A DNA stretch of 64,000 nucleotides from the NCBI GenBank assembly GCA_900541585.1, contig UQKD01000002.1:1-64000 (forward strand). The letters are read 5' to 3'. Of this stretch, positions 41,547 through 49,813 are shown piece after piece. This DNA comes from an uncultured Alistipes sp. Lineage in GTDB: Bacteria > Bacteroidota > Bacteroidia > Bacteroidales > Rikenellaceae. Within the stretch, counting starts at the first letter, position 1, and every line of letters begins with the position of its first letter. A program made the position numbers and the translations under genes. The notes below the pieces were generated by a model. That model made no database searches. It saw nothing but the letters and a program-made list of their open reading frames with translations, and was not told the DNA's origin.

Positions 41547-41973
41547 ATCTGGATTTTGCCGCAGGCTTCTGCCGGGCGATGATCGTGCGGAGATTATCCA
41601 TAAAAGTCCCGGCATCGGCGGCGCCCGTGATGCGGCCCAGCAGTTCGCCCCGGGTGTCGAACACGAGGTAGAGCGGAATCGAACCGCTGCCGTATTTCTT
41701 CAGCAGTTCGCGGCCCGTGGTTTTGTCCGTGTCGTATTTGGCCGCCACGAACCGCTGGTCCATGAATTCCCCGACGTCCTTGCGCGAGAAGACCTGCTTC
41801 TCCATCATCCGGCACGGAGGACACCAGCTGGCATAGAGGTCGATGAAGACCAGTTTACCCTGTTTTATCGCCATTTCGCGCACGGCATCCGTCGATTTGG
41901 TCTCGAATTTCACCTGTGCCCGCGCCGCGCCTGTCCCGAGGGCCAGCAGCAGCAGAAAGATCAGTTTTTTCAT
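41545..41973 (-). CDS. Periplasmic thioredoxin-like protein
   Basis: 142 residues from ATG 41973. A signal peptide ends near AARAQ. The thioredoxin fold has the active site YASWCPPCRMMEKQVF, with CPPC cysteines, and the cis-proline region SGSIPLYLVFD. It is probably a periplasmic disulfide reductase or isomerase of the thioredoxin/DsbD-fed type; the partner is unknown. It is transcribed convergently with the low-GC gene. Confidence 0.85.
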   Translation of the reverse strand: MKKLIFLLLLALGTGAARAQVKFETKSTDAVREMAIKQGKLVFIDLYASWCPPCRMMEKQVFSRKDVGEFMDQRFVAAKYDTDKTTGRELLKKYGSGSIPLYLVFDTRGELLGRITGAADAGTFMDNLRTIIARQKPAAKSR

Positions 41974-42143
41974 ATAATCTGTTTTTTTGCTGACGGGGTG
42001 CAAAAACCGGACCGGGCCGGCCGCTTAAAAAGAGCTTTGAGGAGTAGCGGTGCGCAGTCCAATCGCCGGGATTTTCCGGTTGCTGGAAACGCGGCAGCGC
42101 AGAACCGGTCCGACAGCGCGATAAGGTTCCTCCGCCCCTGAAT

Positions 42144-42189
42144 CCCGGTTCTTAACCGGGCGCCCTCTAAAGCCCGCCTTTTAGGCGGG
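42144..42189 (-). terminator. Tandem hairpins at the rlmN 3' end
   Basis: CCCGCCT/AGGCGGG (42173-42179 with 42183-42189) overlaps the last rlmN codons, and CCCGGTT/AACCGGG (42144-42150 with 42154-42160) follows its stop on the - strand. There is no long T-run. Confidence 0.5.
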
Positions 42190-43195
42190 TGCTCAACAGA
42201 CCGCATGCGGCCTGGATGTCCTCGCCGCGCGAAGCGCGGATCGTGGTCTGGATGCCGCGGGCGGTCAGTGCGTCGCGGAAGCGGACCATCGCCTCGTCGC
42301 CGGGCGAGAAATAGGGCGAGTCGGGAATCCGGTGGAAGCGGATCAGGTTGATGCGGCATTTGATGCCGTTCAGCAGGCGCGTCAACTCGCGGATGTGGCG
42401 CGGAGAGTCGTTCAGCCCGCTCATCACGATGTATTCGAACGACACCCGCCGCTGATGGGTGAAGTCGTATTCGCCGAGGATCGCGACGACCTGGGCGATC
42501 GGCCACGCCCGTTCGACGGGCATGATCTCCATACGCTCCTCGTGGAAGGGATTGTGCAGGCTGACGGCCAGGTGGACCTTCGTCGCGTCGAGGAAGCGCC
42601 GCAATTCGGGCACGACGCCCGCCGTGGAGAGCGTGATGCGTGTCGGCGACCAGCCGAAACCCCACTCGGAGGTGAGGATTTCGAGCGCCCGCAGCACTTC
42701 GTCCGTGTTGTCGAGCGGTTCGCCCATGCCCATGAACACGAGGTTCGTGAGTTTGTCGCGCTCGGGCAGCGAAACCACCTGGTTGAGGATTTCGGCCGCC
42801 GTGAGCGACTGTTGAAGCCCCTGCCGCCCCGTGGCGCAGAAGCGGCAGCCCATGCGGCATCCGGCCTGCGACGAGACGCAGAGCGTGGCCCGCTCCCCGT
42901 CGGGGATGTAGGCCGACTCGACGTAATGCCCCGCCAGGGTGCGGAACAGGTATTTTTTCGTGCCGTCGGCCGACTCGGTGACGCGCTCCGGGGCGCTCAG
43001 CGCCGGTGAAAACCGCTCGGCGAGCCGCTGGCGGTGCACGGCGGCGATGTCGGTCATTTGCAGCGGGTCCTCCGTGTGGCGGACGTAGAGCCAGCGGGCG
43101 ATCTGCCGCGCGGCGAAGCGCGGCATTCCCAACTCGCCGCAAAGGGCTGCGAGCTGGTCGGGCGTTTTGCCGTATAACGATTCCTGATGTGCCAT
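42167..43195 (-). CDS. rlmN: 23S rRNA adenine-C2 methyltransferase RlmN
   Basis: 342 residues from ATG 43195; a TTG 33 nt upstream is excluded because it lies inside the predicted -7 element. The radical SAM cluster motif is CRMGCRFCATG (C...C..C). Other hallmarks are LVFMGMGEPLDNTDEVLRAL, HLAVSLHNPF and the C-terminal cysteine region for the methyl-Cys mechanism. RlmN makes 2-methyladenosine at A2503 in 23S rRNA and in some tRNAs. Confidence 0.93.
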   Translation of the reverse strand: MAHQESLYGKTPDQLAALCGELGMPRFAARQIARWLYVRHTEDPLQMTDIAAVHRQRLAERFSPALSAPERVTESADGTKKYLFRTLAGHYVESAYIPDGERATLCVSSQAGCRMGCRFCATGRQGLQQSLTAAEILNQVVSLPERDKLTNLVFMGMGEPLDNTDEVLRALEILTSEWGFGWSPTRITLSTAGVVPELRRFLDATKVHLAVSLHNPFHEERMEIMPVERAWPIAQVVAILGEYDFTHQRRVSFEYIVMSGLNDSPRHIRELTRLLNGIKCRINLIRFHRIPDSPYFSPGDEAMVRFRDALTARGIQTTIRASRGEDIQAACGLLSTRLKGGL

Positions 43196-43225
43196 TCTTG
43201 GGGTTCCGGGGGCTGTTTTCTGTGA

Positions 43226-43233
43226 CAAAAGTA
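43226..43233 (-). promoter_or_regulatory. -7 element for rlmN
   Basis: TACTTTTG on the - strand matches TAnnTTTG, about 30 nt upstream of ATG 43195. This supports that ATG over the upstream TTG. Confidence 0.5.
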
Positions 43234-43286
43234 GGTAAAAAATGAAGATTTTTGCGTCCGCATGTGCATTTTTGAATTTTTATCCA

Positions 43287-43294
43287 TATATTTG
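43287..43294 (+). promoter_or_regulatory. -7 element for the first tonB paralogue
   Basis: TATATTTG is an exact -7 match in an AT-rich gap, 58 nt before ATG 43353. A TTTG at 43271-43274 is closer than normal for -33. Confidence 0.5.
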
Positions 43295-43352
43295 TGGTGC
43301 ATAGCACTCCTATGCCCGTTTTTTGCCCGAACAATTAAAATTATTGAGATAA

Positions 43353-44036
43353 ATGGAAATTAAGAAATCACCCAAAGCGGACCTCCGGAACAAGCGGGGT
43401 CTTTTGCTCGAAATCGGTCTGGTCGTTTCGCTTTGCCTCGTGATCGGGGCTTTCGCCTACACCCCGAAAGAGCGCACGATTGAAAAGATGGATTTGCAGG
43501 CTGCTATCGTCGAGGAGGAGATCGTCGAGATCACCCGCCAGGACCAGAAGCCTCCCGAGCCTCCCAAACGTGTAGAGGTGAAGGTTATCGCCGACCTGCT
43601 GCAGGTCGTTACCAACGACACGAAGATCACCACCGAAGTGGACTTCGCCGAGTTCGACGAGAATACCGAGGTGATCCAGCAGGTCGAGGTGGGCGAAGAG
43701 ACCATCGAGGACGACCAGCCGTTCCTGATCGCCGAGACGATGCCTTCGTTCCAGGGCGGGGACCTCAATACCTTCCGCAACTGGGTGCAGCAGAACGTGA
43801 AGTTCCCGCAGATCGCCCTCGAAAACGGTATCCAGGGCCGCGTGGTTCTCTCGTTCGTGATCGAGAAGGACGGCCGTCTGACCAATATCCAGGTGCTTCA
43901 GACGCCCGACCGTTCGCTCTCCGAGGAGGCTATCCGCGTACTGAACAAGTCCCCGAAGTGGAGCCCCGGCAAACAGCGTAACCAGGTGGTTCGTGTGAAG
44001 TATACCCTGCCGGTAGACTTCCGCGTACAGAACTAA
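43353..44036 (+). CDS. Energy transducer TonB paralogue 1
   Basis: 227 residues. A cytoplasmic basic start (KADLRNKRG) and one membrane helix (about 18-37) precede a short proline/acid-rich periplasmic linker (about 45-125). The C-terminal TonB domain (about 135-227) has FPQIALENGIQGRVVLSFVIEKDG and ALRVLNKSPKWSPGKQ-like end motifs (here AIRVLNKSPKWSPGK). The protein would link inner-membrane proton-motive force to outer-membrane receptors such as SusC. No exbB/exbD gene is adjacent. It has a very similar neighbour downstream. Confidence 0.88.
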   Translation: MEIKKSPKADLRNKRGLLLEIGLVVSLCLVIGAFAYTPKERTIEKMDLQAAIVEEEIVEITRQDQKPPEPPKRVEVKVIADLLQVVTNDTKITTEVDFAEFDENTEVIQQVEVGEETIEDDQPFLIAETMPSFQGGDLNTFRNWVQQNVKFPQIALENGIQGRVVLSFVIEKDGRLTNIQVLQTPDRSLSEEAIRVLNKSPKWSPGKQRNQVVRVKYTLPVDFRVQN

Positions 44037-44133
44037 AACCCGGGACAGGAATATCCGCCCGGCAGCCGCGGCGGAGTTCCTGCAAAAAGGCTGCATCGAT
44101 TTGTTTCCGACCAACCCTTTAATGCTGACTGAT

Positions 44134-44814
44134 ATGGAAGTAAAAAAATCATTCAAGGCGGATCTTCGGAATAAGAGAGGCCTTTTGTTGGAAATCGGTG
44201 CGGTGCTGGCGCTTGGTCTCGTTATATCGGCTTTCGCCTACGCACCGGCGGAGTACCGGATCGAACGGTCGCCGATGGAGTACGGGAATGCCGATGTGAT
44301 CGAGCTGACCGAAATCACCCGGGACCGGCCCAAGGAGGTGCAGCCCCGGAAAGTCGAGATCAGAATCCCGAGTCAGGTGATCCGGATCATGGATAACGGT
44401 ACGCAGATCCAGACGGATGTCGACCTGTCGATTTTCGATGCCGAAACCCCCATCGAGTTCGTCACCCCCACGGCGGAACCCGCTGTCGAGGACGAGATCT
44501 TCCTGATCGCCGAGACCATGCCTTCGTTCATGGACGGAGACCTCGAAACCTTCCGGAACTGGGTGATGCAGAACGTGAAGTTTCCGCAGATCGCCCTCGA
44601 AAACGGCATCCACGGTCGTGTGATTCTCTCGTTCGTGATCGACAAGGACGGACGCCTGACCAATATCGAGGTTCTCCAGTCGCCCGACCGTTCGCTGGCG
44701 GACGAAGCGATCCGCGTGCTGAACAAATCGCCGAAGTGGAGCCCCGGTAAACAGCGGAATCAGACGGTGCGTGTGAGATACACCCTGCCGGTCGAGTTCC
44801 GCATGCAAAATTGA
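44134..44814 (+). CDS. Energy transducer TonB paralogue 2
   Basis: 226 residues from ATG 44134 (an upstream TTG at 44101 is less likely). It repeats the plan of the preceding gene: KADLRNKRG start, one membrane helix, a divergent linker, and a nearly identical C-terminal TonB domain with VKFPQIALENGIHGRVILSF and AIRVLNKSPKWSPGK. The linkers differ far more than the ends, suggesting a tandem duplication with diversification for different receptor sets (inference). A hairpin follows. Confidence 0.88.
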   Translation: MEVKKSFKADLRNKRGLLLEIGAVLALGLVISAFAYAPAEYRIERSPMEYGNADVIELTEITRDRPKEVQPRKVEIRIPSQVIRIMDNGTQIQTDVDLSIFDAETPIEFVTPTAEPAVEDEIFLIAETMPSFMDGDLETFRNWVMQNVKFPQIALENGIHGRVILSFVIDKDGRLTNIEVLQSPDRSLADEAIRVLNKSPKWSPGKQRNQTVRVRYTLPVEFRMQN

Positions 44815-44835
44815 GGCGTTACGGCTGAACTTTTG

Positions 44836-44869
44836 AGGGTATCCTGCTTTCGGGCGGATACCCTTATTT
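44836..44869 (+). terminator. Intrinsic terminator after the tonB pair
   Basis: GGGTATCC (44837-44844) pairs with GGATACCC (44856-44863) and is followed by TTATTTG. The loop is 11 nt. Confidence 0.65.
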
Positions 44870-44898
44870 GTAGCATCGTGTTTGCAGCACGTTGTCCG

Positions 44899-44916
44899 AC
44901 CCGGCAGAAGCCGGGT
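44899..44916 (+). other. Leader hairpin upstream of hflX
   Basis: ACCCGGC (44899-44905) and GCCGGGT (44910-44916) form a perfect 7-bp stem with an AGAA loop, ending 26 nt before the TTG start of hflX. It could influence translation of the leader. Confidence 0.5.
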
Positions 44917-44942
44917 TGAAACCGGAATAAAATAGAACTGTT

Positions 44943-46157
44943 TTGGAAGAAAATAAACTGAATCCCCAGCCTGCCGCCGCGGCCGATTGCCGCGAGCGCG
45001 CCGTGCTGGTCGCCGTCATCCGCGACAGCCAGGACCCGCGCCAGGCCGAGGAGTTTCTCGACGAACTGGAGTTTCTGGCCGAGACGGCCGACATCTGCTC
45101 GGTGAAACGTTTCACCCAGCGCCTGCTGCAGCCTTCGTCGCGCATCTACGTCGGTCCCGGCAAGCTGGAGGAGATCGCTGCGTATTGCCGCGAGAACGAA
45201 ATCGACGTGGTGATCTTCGACGACGAACTGACTCCCTCGCAGACGCGCAACATCGAAAAGGAGATGCCCTGCCGCCTGCTGGACCGCACGCGCCTGATCC
45301 TCGACATCTTCATGTCGCGTGCCCAGACGGCCTACGCCAAGACGCAGGTGCAGCTGGCCAATTACGAATACATGCTGCCCCGGTTGTCGGGCCTATGGAC
45401 CCACCTCGAACGCCAGAGGGGCGGTACGGGAACCCGCGGCGGCGCCGGTGAGCGCGAGATCGAGACCGACCGCCGTATCATCCGCAACCGCATCGCCAAA
45501 CTGAAGGAGGACCTCAAGAAGATCGACCGCCAGATGGCCGTGCAGCGGTCGAACCGCGGTGCGATGGTTCGCGTGGCGTTGGTCGGCTATACCAACGTAG
45601 GCAAATCGACGCTGATGAACCTGATTTCGAAAAGCGAGGTCTTCGCCGAGAACAAGCTCTTCGCCACGCTCGACACCACGGTCCGCAAGGTGGTTTTCGA
45701 TAATCTGCCCTTCCTGCTTTCGGACACGGTGGGCTTTATCCGCAAACTGCCCACGGAGCTGATCGAGTCGTTCAAATCGACGCTGGACGAGGTCCGCGAA
45801 GCCGACCTGCTGATTCATGTGGTGGACATCTCGCACCCGCAGTTCGAGGAGCAGATCGCCGTGGTGAAGCAGACCCTGCAGGAGATCGGCGCGGGCGACA
45901 AACCCGTCTATCTGGTCTTCAACAAGGTCGACGCCTATACCTACGTCGAGAAGGAGGAGGACGACCTGACGCCTGCCACGCGTGAGAACCTCTCGCTGGA
46001 GGAACTTATGAAGAGCTGGATCGCACGGGCCAACACGCCCTGCATCTTCCTCTCGGCGCTGACGAAGACCAACCTGGAAAAATTCCGTTCGGATCTCTAT
46101 GGCATGGTGCGTGAGATTCATGCCGGGCGTTATCCGTTCAACAATTTCCTCTACTGA
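44943..46157 (+). CDS. hflX: Ribosome-associated GTPase HflX
   Basis: 404 residues from TTG 44943; no ATG precedes the conserved N-terminal domain. The HflX domain (about 20-190) contains FTQRLLQPSSRIYVGPGKLEE and the glycine-rich RQRGGTGTRGGAGERE segment. The G domain has G1 GYTNVGKSTLMN, G3 DTVGFI and G4 NKVD. HflX splits stalled ribosomes. Downstream upp follows 19 nt later. Confidence 0.92.
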   Translation: MEENKLNPQPAAAADCRERAVLVAVIRDSQDPRQAEEFLDELEFLAETADICSVKRFTQRLLQPSSRIYVGPGKLEEIAAYCRENEIDVVIFDDELTPSQTRNIEKEMPCRLLDRTRLILDIFMSRAQTAYAKTQVQLANYEYMLPRLSGLWTHLERQRGGTGTRGGAGEREIETDRRIIRNRIAKLKEDLKKIDRQMAVQRSNRGAMVRVALVGYTNVGKSTLMNLISKSEVFAENKLFATLDTTVRKVVFDNLPFLLSDTVGFIRKLPTELIESFKSTLDEVREADLLIHVVDISHPQFEEQIAVVKQTLQEIGAGDKPVYLVFNKVDAYTYVEKEEDDLTPATRENLSLEELMKSWIARANTPCIFLSALTKTNLEKFRSDLYGMVREIHAGRYPFNNFLY

Positions 46158-46176
46158 CAACCAAACCCACTCAATC

Positions 46177-46833
46177 ATGACGTTGCATATCCTCTCCCAG
46201 CAGAACTCCGTTCTCAACAAATTCATCGCTGAAATCCGCGACAAGCGGATTCAGAAGGATTCGATGCGTTTCCGCCGCAACATGGAGCGCATCGGCGAGA
46301 TCACGGCCTATGAAATATCGAAAACGTTCAGCTACAAACCGTGCGTTGTCGAGACGCCTCTGGGTGAAGCCTCCGTCGAGATGATCGACGAGCAGATCGT
46401 GGTGGCGACGATTCTCCGTGCGGGGCTTCCCTATCACCAGGGATTTTTAAATTACTTTGACGATGCCCAAAATGCCTTCGTCTCGGCTTACCGCAAGAGC
46501 ACCAAGGACGGCAAGTTCACCGTGAAGGTCGAGTACATCTCGTGCGGAAGCCTCGAAGGCAAGACGCTGCTGCTGGTCGATCCGATGCTGGCCACCGGGT
46601 CGTCGCTCGTGCTGACCTACAACGCCTTGTGCGAGAAGGGCGGCACGCCGGCCTACACTCACGTCGCCGCGGTCGTCGCCAGCGAACAGGGGCTTGACTA
46701 TGCCATGAAGAACATGCCGCGGCAGACCACTACGATCTGGACGGCCGTTGTCGACGAGGAGCTGACTTCGCGTTCGTACATCGTTCCCGGTATCGGAGAT
46801 GCTGGAGACCTGGCTTACGGCGAAAAAATATAG
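46177..46833 (+). CDS. upp: Uracil phosphoribosyltransferase
   Basis: 218 residues from ATG 46177. The PRPP-binding loop is DPMLATGSSLV, and the start QQNSVLNKFIAEIRD plus ILRAGLPYHQGFL are typical. The C-terminal IVPGIGDAGDLAYG is the uracil-binding region. The enzyme salvages uracil to UMP. It is the second gene of the hflX-upp unit. Confidence 0.92.
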   Translation: MTLHILSQQNSVLNKFIAEIRDKRIQKDSMRFRRNMERIGEITAYEISKTFSYKPCVVETPLGEASVEMIDEQIVVATILRAGLPYHQGFLNYFDDAQNAFVSAYRKSTKDGKFTVKVEYISCGSLEGKTLLLVDPMLATGSSLVLTYNALCEKGGTPAYTHVAAVVASEQGLDYAMKNMPRQTTTIWTAVVDEELTSRSYIVPGIGDAGDLAYGEKI

Positions 46834-46876
46834 TTTTTCGATTTTATGCGGCTATTTTCGCACATCCCTTGCGCGT

Positions 46877-46912
46877 GACGAATGGGACGTACTTTGGTAC
46901 TACCCATCCGTC
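46877..46912 (+). other. Long near-perfect hairpin in the upp 3' gap
   Basis: Arms 46877-46892 and 46897-46912 pair at 13 of 16 positions around a TTTG loop. There is no T-tract. It may be a 3'-end stabiliser or an operator for the downstream sulfatase gene, whose start is 56 nt away. Confidence 0.55.
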
Positions 46913-46968
46913 CCGTGCGGCGTGATGCCCGAAACTACCCTGCCTAAAATCAAAAAAATGAATAAGTA

Positions 46969-48804
46969 ATGCGCCGAAAACTCGCTTTCCTCGTTGCCGT
47001 GTTCTGCGCGACCGTCCTTATGATGGTCGTGCAGAAACCCGTCTTTATGGCGTGGTATGCCGCGGAGGCGGCCGGGACGGGCCTCGGCGGCTGGATGGAT
47101 GTGCTGTGGCACGGGCTGACGCTCGACATGACTGTTGCGGGTTATGTCACTGCACTGCCTCTCTTGGCCGTACTCCTTTCGCTGTGGGTGCGTATTCCGG
47201 AGCGGGTGTGGCGGGGTGTGCTGACAGCCTATTTCGTGCTGGTCGCCGTGATGACGGCCGTGATCTTCGCCGTCGACGTCGCGTTGTATGAGCATTGGGG
47301 GTTCCGCCTCGATGCGACGGTCCTGATTTACCTCGCCGATCCGAAGGAGGCGATGGCGAGCGTCGATTTCTGGCTCGGCGTGCGGCAGACCCTGCTGGCC
47401 GCTGCGTATGCCGCGCTGATGGTCTGGGCTTACCGCCGCATCCTGCGCATTTTCGACGGACGAACTGTCGGCTGGCGGCTGGCCCTGCCCGGAAGCCTCG
47501 TCGTCGTCGTGCTCGCGGGATTCGACTTCCTGGCGATCCGCGGCGGATTGGGGGCCTCGGTGGCCAATGTTTCGAAGGTCTATTTCAGCCCCGTGCCGTT
47601 CCTGAACCATGCGGCCACGAATCCCGTTTTCTCGTTTCTGTCCAGTCTCGGCGACCGTGCCGACTATGCCGGCGAATACCCCTTCTTCGACGAAGAGACG
47701 CGCGCCGCGAAGTTCGACGCCCTGCGGGGCAACGGCCCGGCAGCGGGTCCCACCGAGCGGGTGCTCGATACGCTGCGGCCCAATGTGGTGATCGTCATTC
47801 TGGAGAGCTTCGCCCGGACGGTGATGGACGAGGAGGTCGGCGGGGAACCCGTCATGCCCAACATGCAGCGGCTGAAGGGCGAGGGCATCTGGTTCGAGAA
47901 TTTCTTCGCCAACTCGTTCCGCACGGACCGCGGCGAGGTGGCAATCCTGAGCGGTTTCCCGGCGCAGACGCGCATGTCGGTCATGAAACTCCCGGCCAAG
48001 AGCCGCAACCTGCCCTCGGTGGCGCGTTCGCTCGCGGGGGAGGGCTATAAGACGAGTTTCGCCTATGGCGGCGACCTCAATTTCACCAACCAGGCCTCCT
48101 ACATGTACGCTACGGGATGGCAGGAGCTGATCTGGCAGAAGGACCTGCGCTTCGACGTCCCGGCTTCGGACTGGGGTTACGACGACGCGCTGATGTGCGA
48201 CTGGTTCGTCGACCGCGTGATCGCATTGAGCGAGTCCCGGGAGCCGTTTCTCGCGGGACTGCTGACGTTGAGCAGCCATACGCCCTTCGACGTTCCCTAC
48301 GCGAAGTTCGAAGACAAGGTGCTGAACGCAATGGCCTTCTCGGACGATTGTGTGGGGAAGATGATCGACCGCCTGAAGGCTTCGTCCGCGTGGGAAAACC
48401 TGCTCGTCGTGCTGGTTGCCGACCACGGCTATCCCTACCCGCGGACGCTCGCCTACAACGAGCCGCTGCGCCACCGCATTCCGATGATCTGGACGGGCGG
48501 GGCCGTCGCGCGGCCGCGCGTGGTGGAGGACTACGCCTCGCAGATCGACATCGCCGCGACGCTGCTCGCCCAGCTGGGCGTCGCGCATGGCGACTTCGAT
48601 TACAGCAAGGACATTTTCGCCCCGGCACCTCCGCGCAAGTTCGCCTACTACGCCTTCAACGACGGCTTCGGCGTGGTCGACGCTTCGGGCGAGGCGGTGT
48701 GGGACGTGACGGGCGGCCGGGCTGTGACGGAGACGAACCCCGAACTGCTCGACGTGGGGCGCACGATGTTGCAAACGACTTACGTGGATATCGGCCGCCG
48801 CTGA
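46969..48804 (+). CDS. LtaS-like membrane sulfatase/phosphoglycerol transferase family protein
   Basis: 611 residues with five N-terminal membrane helices (about 5-185) and a periplasmic sulfatase-fold domain (about 265-590). The catalytic region is VVIVILESFARTVMDEEVGG, with the threonine-type FRTDRGEVAILSGFP nearby; LVADHGYPYPR and SSHTPFDVPY give the metal ligands. Lipoteichoic acid does not exist in Bacteroidota, so the enzyme probably adds phosphoglycerol- or phosphoethanolamine-type groups to envelope glycans or lipids (inference). Confidence 0.85.
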   Translation: MRRKLAFLVAVFCATVLMMVVQKPVFMAWYAAEAAGTGLGGWMDVLWHGLTLDMTVAGYVTALPLLAVLLSLWVRIPERVWRGVLTAYFVLVAVMTAVIFAVDVALYEHWGFRLDATVLIYLADPKEAMASVDFWLGVRQTLLAAAYAALMVWAYRRILRIFDGRTVGWRLALPGSLVVVVLAGFDFLAIRGGLGASVANVSKVYFSPVPFLNHAATNPVFSFLSSLGDRADYAGEYPFFDEETRAAKFDALRGNGPAAGPTERVLDTLRPNVVIVILESFARTVMDEEVGGEPVMPNMQRLKGEGIWFENFFANSFRTDRGEVAILSGFPAQTRMSVMKLPAKSRNLPSVARSLAGEGYKTSFAYGGDLNFTNQASYMYATGWQELIWQKDLRFDVPASDWGYDDALMCDWFVDRVIALSESREPFLAGLLTLSSHTPFDVPYAKFEDKVLNAMAFSDDCVGKMIDRLKASSAWENLLVVLVADHGYPYPRTLAYNEPLRHRIPMIWTGGAVARPRVVEDYASQIDIAATLLAQLGVAHGDFDYSKDIFAPAPPRKFAYYAFNDGFGVVDASGEAVWDVTGGRAVTETNPELLDVGRTMLQTTYVDIGRR

Positions 48805-48824
48805 AGAATACCCCTTTTTAGGTA

Positions 48825-48855
48825 TTGCGGCATGGCGCTTGTCCGCATATCTTTG
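48825..48855 (+). promoter_or_regulatory. Promoter for the di-iron/LuxR regulator
   Basis: TTG (48825-48827) and TATCTTTG (48848-48855) are spaced 20 nt. Transcription would begin about 14 nt before ATG 48875. Confidence 0.6.
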
Positions 48856-48874
48856 TGCACGGAAAATAATACCT

Positions 48875-49813
48875 ATGTTTATGTATAAGAATGGTGGATA
48901 TACGGGCGACGACCGGATGTGCGATCTGGTCTGCGACCGCTATGCCGTGTTGCAGGTGATGAGCCGTTTCGGCATTGCGCTGGGATTCGGCGACAAGACC
49001 ATCGCCGAGGTGTGCGCCGAGAACAAGGTGGACGCTGCGACGTTCCTTGCCGTGGTGAACATGCTGATGAACTTCGGCAACGGCGCGGAGCTGGCCGGCG
49101 AAGTCTCGGTCCGTTCGCTGACCGACTACCTGCACAACTCCCACGGTTATTTCCTGGACTTCCGGCTTCCGGCCATCCGGCGGAAGCTGATCGAGGCGGT
49201 CGACTGCGCCCAGAGCGACGTTTCGTTCGCCATCATGCGCTTTTTTGACGAGTATGCCGCCGAGGTTCAGCGCCACATGTCCTACGAGGAGCAGACCGTT
49301 TTTCCGTACGTCGAGTCGCTGCTCTCGGGCGAGAAGAACACGGCCTATTCGATCGACATTTTCCGCCGCCAGCACGACCAGGTCGAGATCAAGCTGCGCG
49401 AGCTGAAGAACATCATCATCAAATACTATCCTTCGGGCAGCACGAACGAACTCAACGGCGTGCTGTTCGACATCTTCAACTGCGAGCACGAACTCGCCTC
49501 GCACAACGCCGTGGAGGACGAACTCTTCATTCCGGCCGTCGAGCGGCTGGCGGCGACGGGTCCCCGCACGGTGAAGCCCGAGCCGCTGAGCGTCCGTGAA
49601 AAGGAGATTATCGTCTGCGTGGTGAAGGGTATGACCAACAAACAGATCGCCGATGCGCTCTGCATCTCGGCCCATACCGTGATCACCCACCGCCGCAACA
49701 TCGCTGCGAAATTGCAGATACACTCCGCGGCGGGGCTTACGATCTATGCCATCGTCAACAAACTGGTGGAACTCTCTGAAATCAAGGATACCATAATCGA
49801 TCCGCAGCCATGA
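48875..49813 (+). CDS. YtfE/RIC-type hemerythrin-like domain fused to a LuxR DNA-binding domain
   Basis: 312 residues from ATG 48875. Residues about 15-65 resemble the ScdA/RIC N-terminal domain (DUF542), but its CC pair is missing (GFGDKTIAEVC keeps one Cys). Residues 80-225 form a hemerythrin-like four-helix bundle. His90, His134, Glu138, His167, His210 and Glu214 match the spacing of the six di-iron ligands of YtfE. A LuxR helix-turn-helix follows (about 250-312: SVREKEIIVCVVKGMTNKQIA, CISAHTVITHRRNI). Probably an iron-, oxygen- or NO-sensing regulator. It overlaps the metal exporter by 4 nt. Confidence 0.88.
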   Translation: MFMYKNGGYTGDDRMCDLVCDRYAVLQVMSRFGIALGFGDKTIAEVCAENKVDAATFLAVVNMLMNFGNGAELAGEVSVRSLTDYLHNSHGYFLDFRLPAIRRKLIEAVDCAQSDVSFAIMRFFDEYAAEVQRHMSYEEQTVFPYVESLLSGEKNTAYSIDIFRRQHDQVEIKLRELKNIIIKYYPSGSTNELNGVLFDIFNCEHELASHNAVEDELFIPAVERLAATGPRTVKPEPLSVREKEIIVCVVKGMTNKQIADALCISAHTVITHRRNIAAKLQIHSAAGLTIYAIVNKLVELSEIKDTIIDPQP

